Source: Cavia porcellus
Taxonomy: Eukaryota > Chordata > Mammalia > Rodentia > Caviidae
Direction: 5' to 3'
Length of the DNA: 64,000 nucleotides
NCBI RefSeq assembly: GCF_034190915.1
Contig: NW_026947485.1
Location: 50,327,019 to 50,391,018, forward strand
The position numbers and the translations under genes were made by a program. Under the pieces are notes generated by a model. It was not told the DNA's origin. It saw only the letters and a program-made list of their open reading frames with translations, and searched no databases. Below are positions 48,451 through 60,080 of this stretch, in pieces; the first letter of the stretch is position 1; each line of letters starts with the position of its first letter.

Positions 48451-49884
48451 ACAACAAGAACAATGGTATTCCTAAAACTTAAAAAAAAAATACTGTGAAC
48501 AGCAAACAGAGTATTTAATCATTCAAGCATGGGCCTGAAGTGGAACACTTCAGTTTTTATCTTTGGCTTTCTTTCCCTCTCTCTCTCTCCCGCTCTCTCC
48601 TCCTCTTCCCTCATATTTAACATTCTCATATTTAACAACGATTGTTCTCAGTTGATCTTTTTTCTCTCATAACATCGACATGACTTCACTTTGACATCTT
48701 AGCCATTCCTGTGAGCAATATACTTTATGCTTAACCTATAACATATCTTTAAAATGAGGCTCCCAAAACATGCTTGTGGTGAAGATAAATAAAATCACCC
48801 ATGAAAGCTCAAAATCATGTCTGACACAAACACAGTATAAGAACCTAGTAAGTATTAGCTGTTGTTACTGCTATTGTTATTTTAGTTGTGTGAATTAACA
48901 GGCTACACCAGGACCAGCTACCAAGTAACATTACCTACTTTTACATTGGTTATTCAACTGAAAATAAGAGTATAACAGCTGTTGAAGATGAAGAGACAGC
49001 ATTTTAGAATAAAGCCTGGAGTAATAAAACATGAGATGTTATTGCAAGTACAAAGTTAAAAATCAGACTACAAGTTATAAATAAGTACACGCCCCTTATT
49101 TTTTCTAATGTAAACTTTTACTTTAGCATAAGAGTAGCAGGTTGTGTGTCTTAGCACCTTTCCCTAAAGGATACAGGAAGAAATCTTTCTGTTTACACAC
49201 TCGGAGTGACAAAAGGTAAGGTGTGTGCAGAAGTGCAAAATGTTGAACCAGGATTTGCACCCATGTTATTTACTCCATGGAATGGTTTTATTGTATGTTT
49301 ACCTAAGCATCACAAAACACACCCACATCACTCTAAAATTAGTTTTTAAAAAATTTTTTCTTTGGCTTTTTCTAGTATAAGTAGCACCATGTTACAAAAT
49401 GGCCCGCCACACAACCAAATGAAACAATCCATTGTTAGAACTAAGTCTGAAAACACAGTGAAGGTCTTGGCAGGGGTGAAACATATTAACACATGCCAGA
49501 AGTCTATTCAGTGTTGGATATTATAACAGATGAAATGCTAAAAGAAATACATAAGTGCTGAGATACAAGTAAAACATTCCATATGCATCAATAACCATAT
49601 TCAAAAATGTATCATTGCATCTCACTAACTGTACTGAAAGCATTCATAGGTCTGTTGTACTTAGCATAGATTTCTCATGGTGATCACAGGAATGTAAAAG
49701 ATTTCCAGAAGAGCAATAGATCAAAATATGGCATAAAAATTTATGCCCTTGTATATGTAAAGACATTATGCTTTCAATTTAGACATTTGTCCTGAACTCA
49801 GCCATTAGGTCCTTACTCATATAGTAATAAACCAAACGATGCTATGAACAGATTTGTTGCTTCCTTCTCCTAAACTAATTGGGA

Positions 49885-50640
49885 TGTAACATTCAAAATT
49901 GGCTTACCAGTTTCCAACTGATGTTACATTTGCTAACAGAGCACAAGTTGACCTGTGAAGGAACTGTACACAGGAACAAAGCAGAAACTCCAAATGAAAT
50001 GTTTCAATTGCAAAACAGAGAGTTGTATAGCACAGTCTTTGGATTTCAGAAAGGTTTACACTGGCTTTGTATATAGCAATGAAAAAACAAACGAAGTGCT
50101 GATGTCAATATTGCACCATGATAGAAATAATGATAGGGAAACCATGACTAAATGGTAGCCTGAGATGGAAACTTTCTATGATAAAACCAAAGGCAGAGAA
50201 GTTGTCATTGATGAGTTATGCATCAACTCTGACATCTCTCAAAACACAAAGCATTGGCCAAAGGTTGTGTTTTATTCAATCCAAAATGTGTGCAATGGTT
50301 TGACAGTTTACAAAAAAAACACTAAGTGCAAAATACCATGGAGAAATTTTCTTAGATGGTTGGGACTGGAACTAATAATGGATCATTTATAGCAAAGGCA
50401 AAACTACACAAAAAATTGTGGAGCACATTGGTGAGCTGATAGGTGAAGAGGCAGGTGCAGCATCCCAAAGACCTACTACAACAACAGGAAAAAAGAAAAA
50501 GATGTCTACTGTGCCCTACAGGAAAGTACAGGAGAACAAAACATATGGGCTCTGAATATAAGCAATACTTATGTATGGAACATATAATTTTCATGTGTGA
50601 AGATACTTTGAGTGTGACAATTGAGGCAAAGATTATTTTT
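49885..50640 (+). pseudogene. Decayed piggyBac transposase, C-terminal half with zinc finger
   Basis: Three overlapping frames give a piggyBac-like protein in order: an NWLTS block with the following helix (LTEHKLTCEGTVHRNKAE), a HHD block after a frame change near 50060, an in-frame stop at about 50156, then FYDKTKG, a NTKHWPKVVFYSIQN block, a LGLELIMDHL block, and the cysteine-rich C-terminal finger (KRCLLCP ... YLCMEHI ... MCED). PiggyBac transposases cut and paste DNA at TTAA using three or four acidic residues. The Asp expected before NWxTS is Gln here, and the Asp of the KTKGGVD-type block is Val, so the product could not be active. No N-terminal half or terminal inverted repeat was found. 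Confidence 0.8.
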
Positions 50641-51195
50641 GTTACTATTGTTTATTATTTTGTTATTTTTTCTGCTAAAAGCACATTATACAATATAGTA
50701 GAAAGCTCCTGACAAGACAGGAAGAGAGATGACAAGAATGGCCTGCTAATAGAAAAAGAAAGCTAAGTATATGTGCTATTAGTTTAAACAAGATATGTAC
50801 ATGTAGCATGCAAATGTCATGTGTGAAGACTGCCTTGGATGTGACGCTGAAGCAAACATTCTGTTGTACAGTTTTGTTTGTGTTTACATTGTAGCTTATA
50901 TAAGTTTTTATTTCCGATGTTACCTTTTAGGTTTTATAAACAAGCACACAGCTGATACAAAAATGTTGATGACTATTCTAAGTGTTCATTACACATTTGA
51001 TATTTTATTGTCATTTTATTTTTCTTATTGTTTAGGTGTGATAAATGAAGTAAAAGATATTTTGCAGAGTGTATCGGTATTTTCATTGTAGTTCATTTAG
51101 GAATTTATTTCTGAAGTAATCTTTTAAGTTTTGTAAGCAAGTATACAGCTGATGTGAAAATGTCAATGTTTATTCTACCCACACAATATATATTA
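50593..51195 (+). repeat. Tandem diverged copies of the piggyBac 3' segment
   Basis: The word catgtgtgaagatactttga at 50593 recurs as catgtgtgaagactgccttg at 50819. The downstream tgtgac/tgtgat, aagcaaa/aagtaaa, cattgtagtt series starts at about 50610, 50839 and 51036, giving spacings near 229 and 197. The first two units include the zinc-finger coding end, the third only the part after it. A fourth related copy lies beyond the L1 at 59.9 kb. Confidence 0.75.
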
Positions 51196-51206
51196 AGGAT
51201 TTAGGG

Positions 51207-51690
51207 AGAACTGTGGAGCTTCCAGCAAGCAGGCAGGCTCACACTATCCCCGGAGCCCAGCCTATTTGGGACTCTGCACTGTCTGGGTGCAGAGAAAGGG
51301 CTGGGCGGATCTGGGGCGCCTGCATCCACCTCCCCATGTGTCTGGAGGACTGTGGATATCTCAGCAAGCAGGCAAGCATTACCAGTTCCAGAGGCCCCAA
51401 GGCCTGCGGTAAGTGCCCAGGGCACTCTGCCCCAAGCCCAGACTGTTTGGGACCCTCAAGGCTTCCGGGTGCAGTGAAGTGGCTAAGAGGGTCTCAGGCG
51501 CTTACATCCGCATCCCCATACCGTCTGCGCTCGGAGAACTGTGGAGTTTCGAGCAAGCAGGTGGGCACACAGTGTCCTTGGAGCCTAGCTTATCTGAAAC
51601 TATGGAGTTCTAAATAGGCAGAAGACGGCCACTGGTTCCAGAGGCCCAGCAGCCTGGGGGAACTGGGTGCCAGAGTCCCAGGAGCTGTGA
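51207..51690 (+). promoter_or_regulatory. L1 5' UTR with about three tandem units
   Basis: Blocks starting near 51209, 51348 and 51537 share an actgtgga...agcaagcagg opening; the first two also share a gcccag.ctgtttgggac centre and a later catc.cc.ccccat end. Unit lengths are about 139 and 189 bases, the third being shorter. Such tandem units act as internal promoters in mouse L1; that role here is inferred. The region is GC-rich relative to the rest of the L1. Confidence 0.7.
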
Positions 51691-51762
51691 ACATAGAAGT
51701 GGATTTCCAACAGACTCTGAGGAAGCTTTCGAATAACACTTGAAACACAGAAATATAGGAAA

Positions 51763-52791
51763 ATGACAAAACAAAAGACCAAATTACAACCTAAAACTTC
51801 CAGCCCATCTCAAGAAACCCTAGGAGCGATATATATAGAAGAAAATATATACCATACACCTCAAATATCAGACATAATAGCTACTGAAATAAACAAGCAA
51901 CTCCAGGAAGCTTTAAAGGAATTCAAATTCAAAATAATCTCCCAGGTAAAAGAAGAAATGATAAAAGAAATGAAAGAGATTCTGAATATATCTAAAGAAA
52001 ACACAGTTAAAAAATTGGAGGAACTAAACAAAAAGATAGAATCCCTAGATGAGCAATATAAGAAACAAACAGAATAAATAAAGCAGATGCACAGAGATAT
52101 ACAGGAAATCAAAAACTCCACTGAAAGCTATAAAAACCACCTCAATGAAAGTCAAGATAAAATTTCAGACCTTGAAGACAGGACTGCAGCTAGTGAACAG
52201 GAAAGGAAAGATCTTTTAAAAATAACAAGGAATCAGAAAATAATTCAACAACTGCAAGATGATGCAAAGAAAAACAACATAAGATGGATAGGGATTAATG
52301 AAAAAGAAGGGGACAACATAAAGGATGTCAAGAGAATATTTAGAGAAGTAATAGCTGAAAATTTCCCAAGCATGAGATCAGAAACCGACATCAGGTTCAG
52401 TGAAGCCTATAGAACTCCAAATAGTCATAACCAAAATAAAACTACACCCAGACATATAATAATCACCATCCCAGAAATCCAACACAAGAATAGATTATTA
52501 AAAGCTGTCAGAGAGAAAAGACAGATCACTTATAAAGGACAACTTATCAGAATCACAGCAGACTTCTCAGCACAAACAATAAAGTCAAGAAGAACATGGA
52601 GTGAAGTATTCCAGATCCTAAAGCAAAATGATTTCCAACCTAGACTGATGTACCCTGCAAAACTATCATTCAAAATTGATGGTGAAATATGATACTTCCA
52701 TGACAAAAAACAGCTGAAGAACTTCATGAACACCAAGCCAACCCTGCAAAAAATATTGAGAGACAGTTTAGATACACAAAGGAAAAAATGA
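51763..52791 (+). pseudogene. L1 ORF1 with two in-frame stops
   Basis: One frame runs from ATG 51763 to TGA 52789-52791, 342 codons, close to the usual length of L1 ORF1p. It is broken by TAA at 52075-52077 and TGA at 52690-52692. The N-terminal third is a Lys/Glu-rich coiled coil; the middle has the RNA-recognition-like core (a RWIGINEKEGDN-type block, then IKDVKRIFREVI); the end carries the C-terminal domain (ITIPEIQHKNRLLKAVREKR). ORF1p normally is a trimeric RNA chaperone. The stops make this copy non-functional. Confidence 0.9.
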
Positions 52792-52988
52792 CTAAGCAAA
52801 GCAGATAATTAAACAGAACAGAAAGATAAAGATGCAACAGCAGAGAGATAACATGTCAATAATAAACCAGCATGTAACAGTTATAACCATTAATGTAAAT
52901 GGTCTCAATGCACCAATCAAAAGAAACAGACTAGCAGAATGGATCAAGAAACAATATCCAACCATATGCTGTTTACAGGAAACCCATC

Positions 52989-53760
52989 TGTTATGGTTTG
53001 ATAACTAGTGGTCAACTTAATGCCAGCTGGATTATATCAGCATGCATTGAGAGAAGATGCTCCACCTGAGGAGGGTTGCCAGGATAAATAGGTGGAGAAA
53101 AAGAGAGGTTTGGAGAGGGATTGAGGCATTATGGAGGCATTGTTGGTTCTCCTACGAGTTGCTGTCTGAGCTGTTGGAGAAGCTTTGGTCTTCACATCGA
53201 GCATTGCTTCCTGGCTCCAGAGGGGAAGACATGTGCTGCCTGGTCTCCAGGATGAACTCATCATGCTGCCTCCTGGCACGTACCCAACTGTGCTTGTCAT
53301 CGGAGGAGCTCAGGGCCTCCGTGTCACTGAGGACAGCTGTGGTTCCATTCAGGACAGCCCCGCTCTTTGTTGTGAGTGTGACTTCTCGGCTCCAGTGTAG
53401 AACCCTCATCCCACTAGCACAGCTCCTTCATCCTGCTGGCATAGACTTTCTGGCTTCCACCGCTGACCCTTGGGTCTTCCCGGCACGAATCCGTAAAAAG
53501 AGACTGGCGTGAGTCCTTGTGGGCCCTGGACTTCCAGTTGGACTTGTGGAGGCATTGTCCTGAGCTCTGGGTTTTTATCTAGACTCATGTGGGACATTGC
53601 CTTGGGGTTTAGGCTCTTGTTTTATATAATCTATGTCATTGGTGTTGTGGATAGATTTCCTGCATTCTCCTGTGTTAACTTCCGGTGACCATTATAAAAA
53701 TATTATAAACTCCATGTCCTGACCTGAATTGTTCTCTGTGTACAACCCCTGACTACAACA
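52989..53760 (+). mobile_element. ERVL-type LTR inserted in L1 ORF2
   Basis: A 772-base LTR: opens TGTTATGGTTTGATAAC, closes with actacaaca, and contains a pyrimidine-rich gctgcctcctggcacg section. A primer-binding site follows it. The host L1 reads continuously if 52989-54595 is removed, with CCATC (52984-52988 and 54596-54600) as the 5-base target duplication typical of this class. Confidence 0.8.
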
Positions 53761-54595
53761 GAAACTGGTACCGAGAGTGGGGTCATTGCTGTTCTGTTGC
53801 CTGGCCATGTGACTTGAGAAACTTAGAAATTAACTTGAAAATATTTGAGAGACTGGCTAAGAGACAGCCCCTGTGTGCTGTATTATTTTGGAGACTCTGG
53901 TCGGAACCTGGAAGATCAGAGTACTGATGGAAATGCTGCCAATTAAGATGAAGCTTGGGAGGCTTCTGTTGAGAAAGACTGCAATGTCTGCTGGAGTCCA
54001 GGTAGTATATTGTGCTTCAGACGAAAGTTGATCTTCTTGTTTATATTCAGAGATATTACCTGGGTGGCAGAAGAATTTCAGTGCAGTCTACTTTTGGGAT
54101 GGTAGCATGATTACTTAAGAGAACTTTTGAACCAGATGTATTTTGAAATTTAGAGCAAAGGGCCAGTAGAGTAATTTAAGACACTTGGCCAAGAAGAAGG
54201 CCCCACTGGAACTGTGAGTTGTAAAGATGAAACAGAGAACATGGTTGTTTAGAAGAATAGGATAATAGAAAAATCAAAAGTACATTTGAATTGCAGGAGA
54301 TGCTTATATTTTAGTCTTGCCATTCCATGTTAAAGTTAATGGGAAGCAAGGACTGTGATTGTAATTGTTCTTTTAGTGTGATTTTAATGTTTTATATGTT
54401 TGTAACCCAGTTGATTTGTCAAAGTACTGTGTTTTAATGTTGAACTTTGGTCACCTTTTAAATGTTTTGGTTTTGATGCAGGAATTAAGTGTAAAAAGAA
54501 TTATGTATATATGTAATTGTTTTATTAATGTACCAAATCTGCCACTAAGGACTACAGTTAAGGTAATGCGTGTGGTTATTAAGTTGACCAGGGGT
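53761..54595 (+). mobile_element. ERVL/MaLR-type internal remnant without 3' LTR
   Basis: Begins with a tRNA-Leu-like primer-binding site (tggtaccgagagtggggtc, 53766-53784), then about 810 bases without an open frame or any recognisable gag or pol. The right end is not an LTR. A 13-base word at 54578-54590 is the exact reverse complement of 53009-53021 in the LTR. Confidence 0.7.
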
Positions 54596-57500
54596 CCATC
54601 TAACCCAGAGGGATACTCACAGACTGAAAGTCGAAGGATGGAAAACAATACTTTACACAACAGGAATCCAAAAAAAAAGCAGGAGTACCCATTCTGTTTG
54701 CCGACAATGTGAACTTTAAACCAACAATGATCATAAAGGACAAAGAAGGTCACTACATACTCCTTAGGGGAAAACTCCAAGAGGAAGAGATAACTATCTT
54801 AAATATATGTGCACCAAACTTCAGAGCACCCAGTTATATAAAACAACTATTAACAGAAATGAAAACTCAAATTATCAGTAACACAACTGTAACAGGAGAA
54901 CTTAACACGCCATTGACACCAAGATACAGATCAACCAGACAGAAAATGAGCAAAGAAATAACAGAACTGAATCACACCTGTAAACAAATGGACTTGATAG
55001 ACATATACAGAATGTTCCACCAAACAACATCAGAATACACATTCTTCTCAGCAGGGCATGGGTCATTCTCTAAAATAGACCATATATTAGCTCACAGAAC
55101 ATATTTAAACAAATGCAAAAGAGTTGAAATCATCCCTTGCATGTTATCAGATCATAGCGCTTTGAAATTAGAAATCAATAATAAAAGATGCTGCAAATAT
55201 CCCACAAACACCTGGAAACTGAATAACAGACTATTGAGTAATCAGGGGGTCACAGAGGAAATTAAACAAGAAATTAAACAATACTTACAAGAAAATGAAA
55301 ATACATATACAACTTACCGGAATCTATGGGATGCAATGAAAGCCGTCCTCAGAGGAAAATTTATGGCACTGAGTTCCCACATCAGGAAAACAGAACAAAT
55401 ACAAATATATAACCTGATGCTACACCTCAAACAGCTAGAAAAAGAAGAGCAAGTCAAGCCCAAAGCCAAAAGAAGGGAGGAATTTATAAAAATCAGAGCA
55501 GAAATCAATGCAATAGAGACTAAGAAAACAATCCAAAGAATCAACAAATCAAAGAGTTGGTTCTTTGAAAGAATAAATAAAATCGATAAGCCCCTAGCCA
55601 ATCTTATTTTTAAAAAAGGGAAGAAAAAGCTCAAATTCATGCAATAAGAAATGAAAAAGGTGAAATCACTATAGACTCTACAGAAATACAGAAGATCATC
55701 AATACGTATTTTGAAAACCTCTACTCTCAAAGGTTTGATAACACAGAAGAAATAGACAGATTATTGGAAACATATAAAGTACCAAAGCTAGATCAAGAGG
55801 ATGTAAAACTGCTGAATCACCCAATCTCTATTAATGAAACTGAAAATGTAATTAAGTCCTTACCTACAAAGAAGAGCCCAGCCCAGATGGATTCACTGCA
55901 GAATTCTACAAGAAATACAAAGAGGACCTAATGCCGACACTCCTCAAACTCTTCAATGAAATTGAAAGGGAAGCAATCCTTCCTAAGTCATTCCTGGAAA
56001 CAAATATTACTCTAGTACCAGAACCTAAGAAAGACCCCACTAAAAAAGAAAACTATAGAAAGAAAACAATCTCCCTAATGAACACAGATGCAAAAATCCT
56101 CAATAAAATATTGGCAAATAGGATGCAGCAAATCATCAAGAAGATTATACACCATGACCAAGTGGGATTCATCCCAGGAATGCAGGGATGGTTCAACATA
56201 CGTAAATCAATAAATGTAATCCACCATATTAATAAAGCCAAAAGTAAGAATCACATGATCATTTCAATAGATGCAGAAAAAGCCTTAAATAAGGTCCAAC
56301 ATTCATTCATAATAAGAACTTTACAGAAAATTGCAATAGATGGTCTTTACCTCAATATAACAAAGGCCATTTATGACAAACCAACAGCCAGCATCATACT
56401 AAATGGCCAAAAATTGAAAGCCTTTACTTTAAAATCAGGCACAAGACAAGGATGTCCTTTATCACCACTCCTATTTAATATACTCCTGGAAGTACTAGCC
56501 AGAGCAATTAGATAAGGGAGAGAAATAAAAGGGGTAAAGATAGGAAAAGAAGAAGTTTAATCATCATTGTTTGCAGATGACATGATACTCTACATAGAAG
56601 ACCCCCTAAAGTCCATTGAAAGACTCTTAGTTATAATAAATAAATTCAGTAATATAGCTGGATACAAAATCAATACTCAGAAATCAATAGCATTCCTATA
56701 CACGAACAACAAAATCACAGAGAGGGAAATAAGAGAAACCACACTCTTCACACTAGTAAGCAAAAAAATGAAGTATTTAGGAATTACTCTTATGAAAGAA
56801 GTGAAAGACCTATACAGGGAAAATTATAATACACTGAAAAAAAGAAATTGAAGATGATCTCAGAAAATGCAAAGACATCCCTTGCTTTCAGGAAGAACAA
56901 ACATTGTGAAAGTGGCCATTCTCCCAAAACTGTTATACAGATTCAATGCAATCCCAATAAAAATACCCTCAACATACCTTATAAATCTAGAGAAATCACT
57001 CCTAAAATTCATCTGGAACCAGAAGAGACCTAGAATAGCAAAGGCAATCCTAAGCAGCAAAGGCAAGGCAGGAGGCATCACAATCCCTGACTTGAAGTTA
57101 TACTACAAAGCAACAGTAGTAAAATCAACATGGTACTGGAATCAAAACAGAGCCGAAGATCAATGGAATAGATTAGAAGATACAACCACAACTACAAACA
57201 CTCAACCACCTTAACTTTGATAATGGAGCCAAGCAGGTTCACTGGAAGAACGACAGTCTCTTTAATAAATGGTGTTGGAAAAACTGGCTCTCCATTTGCC
57301 AAAAACTAAAGCTAGACCCATGCCTATCACTCATGTACTAAATTAAAATCTAAATGGATCAAAGATCTGAATATTAAAACAGAAACACTAAATCTATTGG
57401 AAGAGAAATTGGGTAGAAACCTTGAAGACATAGAGGTAGGTAAAGAATTCATGAACAGGACTCAAACCTCATGGGAAATACTTCCTGGAATCAATAACTG

Positions 57501-58395
57501 GGACCACCTCTTTTTAAAAAGTTTCTGCATGTCAAAAGAAATCTCCAGCATAGTGAAAAGAAAACCCACAAACTAGGAAAAGATCTTAGTGAACTCCCCC
57601 TCAGACAAGGGACTTTTGTCTAAAACATATAAAGAATTTAAAAAACTCAGACCCCCAAAATTCAAAGATCCAGTCCAAAAAATGGGCATCTGAGATGAAT
57701 ACGCACTTCTCAGATGAAGAAATACAAATGGCAAATAAATACATGAAAAAATGTTCATCATCATTGGTCATTAGAGAAATGCAAACTAAAACCACACTGA
57801 GATTCCATCTCACTCCTGAAAAAATGGCCAGGATCAAGAAAACCATCAACAACAAATGCTGGACAGGCTGTGGGGAAAAAGGAACTCTTCTACACTGTTG
57901 GTGGGAGTATAGACTGGTACAACCTTTGTGGAGGTCAGTCTGGAGATTTCCCAAAAAGCTGGGATTGGAAGTCCCATTTGTTCCAGCTATTCCACTTCTA
58001 GCCATATTCCCAGAAAAACTAAAAGCATCATACCACAGTGATATATGTGCACCTATGTTTATAGCAGCACAATTTGTAGTCACCCAATCTTGGAACAATC
58101 CAAGTGTCCATCAACTGAGGAATGGATAAAAAAGTTGTGGTATTTCTATACAATGGAGTATTAGTCAGCTATAAAGAAGGATCACATTGAGATATTTATC
58201 AATAAATGGGTGCAGCTTTTGAGACCATACTCATAAGTGAAATAAATCAATCTCGCATGTGTGAATACCAAACAGTTTCCCTAATGTAAGTAATGATTCA
58301 AATATATAAAAGTATATGGTAATCATGATTCCCCATTATGTGGCCTTGAAACCTTATAAAGTTTTCACTTACTAATTGGAATGGTTTTATTCTGG

Positions 58396-59320
58396 GCTGC
58401 TTGATATTATTGCCTGTGATGAAATGAATAGCTATTTTGAAGAAAATAAGTCATCATAATAGCTAGTGCTGATTTACTATCATCTTGTTTTGAAGGCCCA
58501 CCAAACTATGGCTCTTCTGTCTCCATTGGTTTTATCATGAGATATCTTGCTGGATTTTATTATATGTGATAGTATAAACAAAAATTGTTATAGGCAAAGA
58601 GATAATATAGAAACCATTGTTTATTTTTTGTTAGCTGGTTCTAAATATCCTACAATGCTTTCATCCACTTGAATGGTTTTACACTGACTTGATATGTTTG
58701 AAGCTATAGTATATGAAGTTATATTCAAATATTTCAAGGAAAAAGACACTATGGTAACTACTATTAAGTCGGCTTATTTGGTGGTGAATCACTAGGTTGC
58801 TGAAACTGTCATGCTTTGACCTGTATTGTTATGTTGTTATGTCCTCTTTTATCTCAATCTCTCCCTTATTCATTAAAAAATTAGTTATTTTTTATGATTT
58901 TTTTAATTAAGGGGAAAAAAATTAGCAGGATATATTATAGTAACTTTTTTGATTTCCTATTAACTTGATTTGAAGTCCTATAATACTCCCACTATCTTGT
59001 TTTGACTAATTAGACTCTGTTCCGTTCTGTATGATAGTATCAAGTTTGAGGGTATAGGCAACTACTTTGAAGGCAATAAGATTCACTATGATGCCCATTC
59101 TGGTTTGACTATTATCTTCTTTGGAAGTCCTGTAATGTTTACAAGGTTTAGGTTTTATTGGTCTTGTTCTCTACTGTTTTGTAATACTTTATAATACCTA
59201 ATGAGATAGACAATTCTTTTTAAGGAAGCAAGAGGCATTATGGTAACCATTGTTGATAACCTTGTACTCTGTTTTTACATCATGTGCTATGTCTATCCTT
59301 GGTTTTGACTGACAGCTTTG
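58396..59320 (+). repeat. L1 3' UTR of about six diverged tandem units
   Basis: A core of the form (ctattttgaaggaaataag)-like, cattatggtaac-like, then cttgttttgaagtcct-like recurs with starts near 58396, 58553, 58694, 58857, 59020 and 59165, a spacing of 140-165 bases. Clear pairs are agctattttgaagaaaataa and aactactttgaaggcaataa, or actatggtaactac and attatggtaaccat. Units are strongly diverged. Confidence 0.65.
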
Positions 59321-59714
59321 TTTTGCCATATTTGACTTTATTCTCTTCCAAAAAAAAAGTAATAAGAACTAAGGAGTAATAAAACCCAAAATGTGTAAAT
59401 TTTGTTGTAAAAAAGGAAAAAAAAAGTGCTCTAAAGGATACAACTGCAAGTGTGTTTAGGAGTGTTAAATAGCTAACCATATTAATGTTTTTGGTTGGAT
59501 CACTGAACACAACTGTTTGCAGTCTCTCTGTTTGAATGTCCACTTTGTATGCTTTGATACTGTGACTTGAGCAACTATCTCTAAGATGATAATGTGTAAT
59601 CTATTAACTGGTGATTTCTTACTGTTTTTTTAATGTAGTTCTGTATTACTTGTATCCTTACAGTGCTTTGTTTTGTTTTGTTTGTTCTCTTTTTCCTTTT
59701 AAATAAAAAAAGAA

Positions 59715-60080
59715 TTTAATACTTATTTTATTGATATTTTATGTTCTTGTTAAAAAATTGTATAAATAAGAATTTCCTGACAACACAGCAAGATCAGCCA
59801 CATGTTAGGCATGTCCTATAAAAAGACCAGAAAAGCAAAATACATACGCTGTCAGTATAAGTGATACATGTGTATGGAACATGCTCTTGTCATGTGTGCA
59901 GACTGCCTTAAGTGTGATAATTGAAGTAAAGATTTTTTGTACAGTTCTGTTAGTATTTTCATTGTAGTTCACATAGGAATTTATTTCTGATGTTCATTTT
60001 TAGACTTCGTATCCAGTCAATGTTGAAAATTTTCATTTTTTAATAAACAATATCATAAACTCAATACTTTGTGATATTTT
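59715..60080 (+). pseudogene. Second piggyBac 3' segment with zinc-finger remnant
   Basis: After the L1 tail the sequence returns to the piggyBac-derived array. A frame reads RKAKYIRCQYK, a stop, then YMCMEHALVMCADCLKCDN, matching the C-terminal finger of the copy at 50.5 kb. The following tgtgataattgaagtaaaga and gtattttcattgtagttcac match 51036-51100. It carries a stop between the two Cys groups and is not coding. Confidence 0.75.

Larger units (their letters stand above)
52853..58250 (+). pseudogene. L1 ORF2, broken by an insertion, frameshifts and stops
   Basis: Starts at ATG 52853 with the endonuclease N-terminus (VITINVNGLNAP, then CCLQETHL). It is interrupted at 52989-54595, then resumes with RLKVEGWK and, after a frameshift near 54680, continues through the endonuclease [10 protein letters not shown] block at 55147. 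Reverse transcriptase follows from 55931, with a frameshift near 55880, [14 protein letters not shown] at 56440, stops at about 56513 and 56558, and the FADD active-site motif intact at 56570-56581. The C-terminal Cys-rich region (CWTGCGEKGTLLHCWW) lies near 57860. Normal ORF2p makes the nick and the cDNA. Confidence 0.92.
51204..59709 (+). mobile_element. Full-length L1 retrotransposon, interrupted
   Basis: Order is complete: tandem 5' units, ORF1, ORF2 with endonuclease, reverse transcriptase and C-terminal Cys-rich domain, a long 3' UTR and an A-rich end near 59702-59709. Without the ERVL-like insertion of 1607 bases the length is about 6.9 kb. Candidate target duplication is aaggattta (51195-51203) against aagaattta (59710-59718), one mismatch. 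It lies inside the piggyBac-derived array. Confidence 0.9.

Noticed and set aside
51213..51617. A 134-codon open frame in GC-rich sequence
   Set aside because: It covers the tandem 5' UTR units of the L1; the repeated peptide words simply reflect the repeated DNA.
53057..53512. A 151-codon open frame
   Set aside because: It falls wholly within the ERVL-type LTR, which is not coding.
57601..58098. A 165-codon minus-strand open frame
   Set aside because: It is the antisense shadow of the L1 ORF2 C-terminal region.
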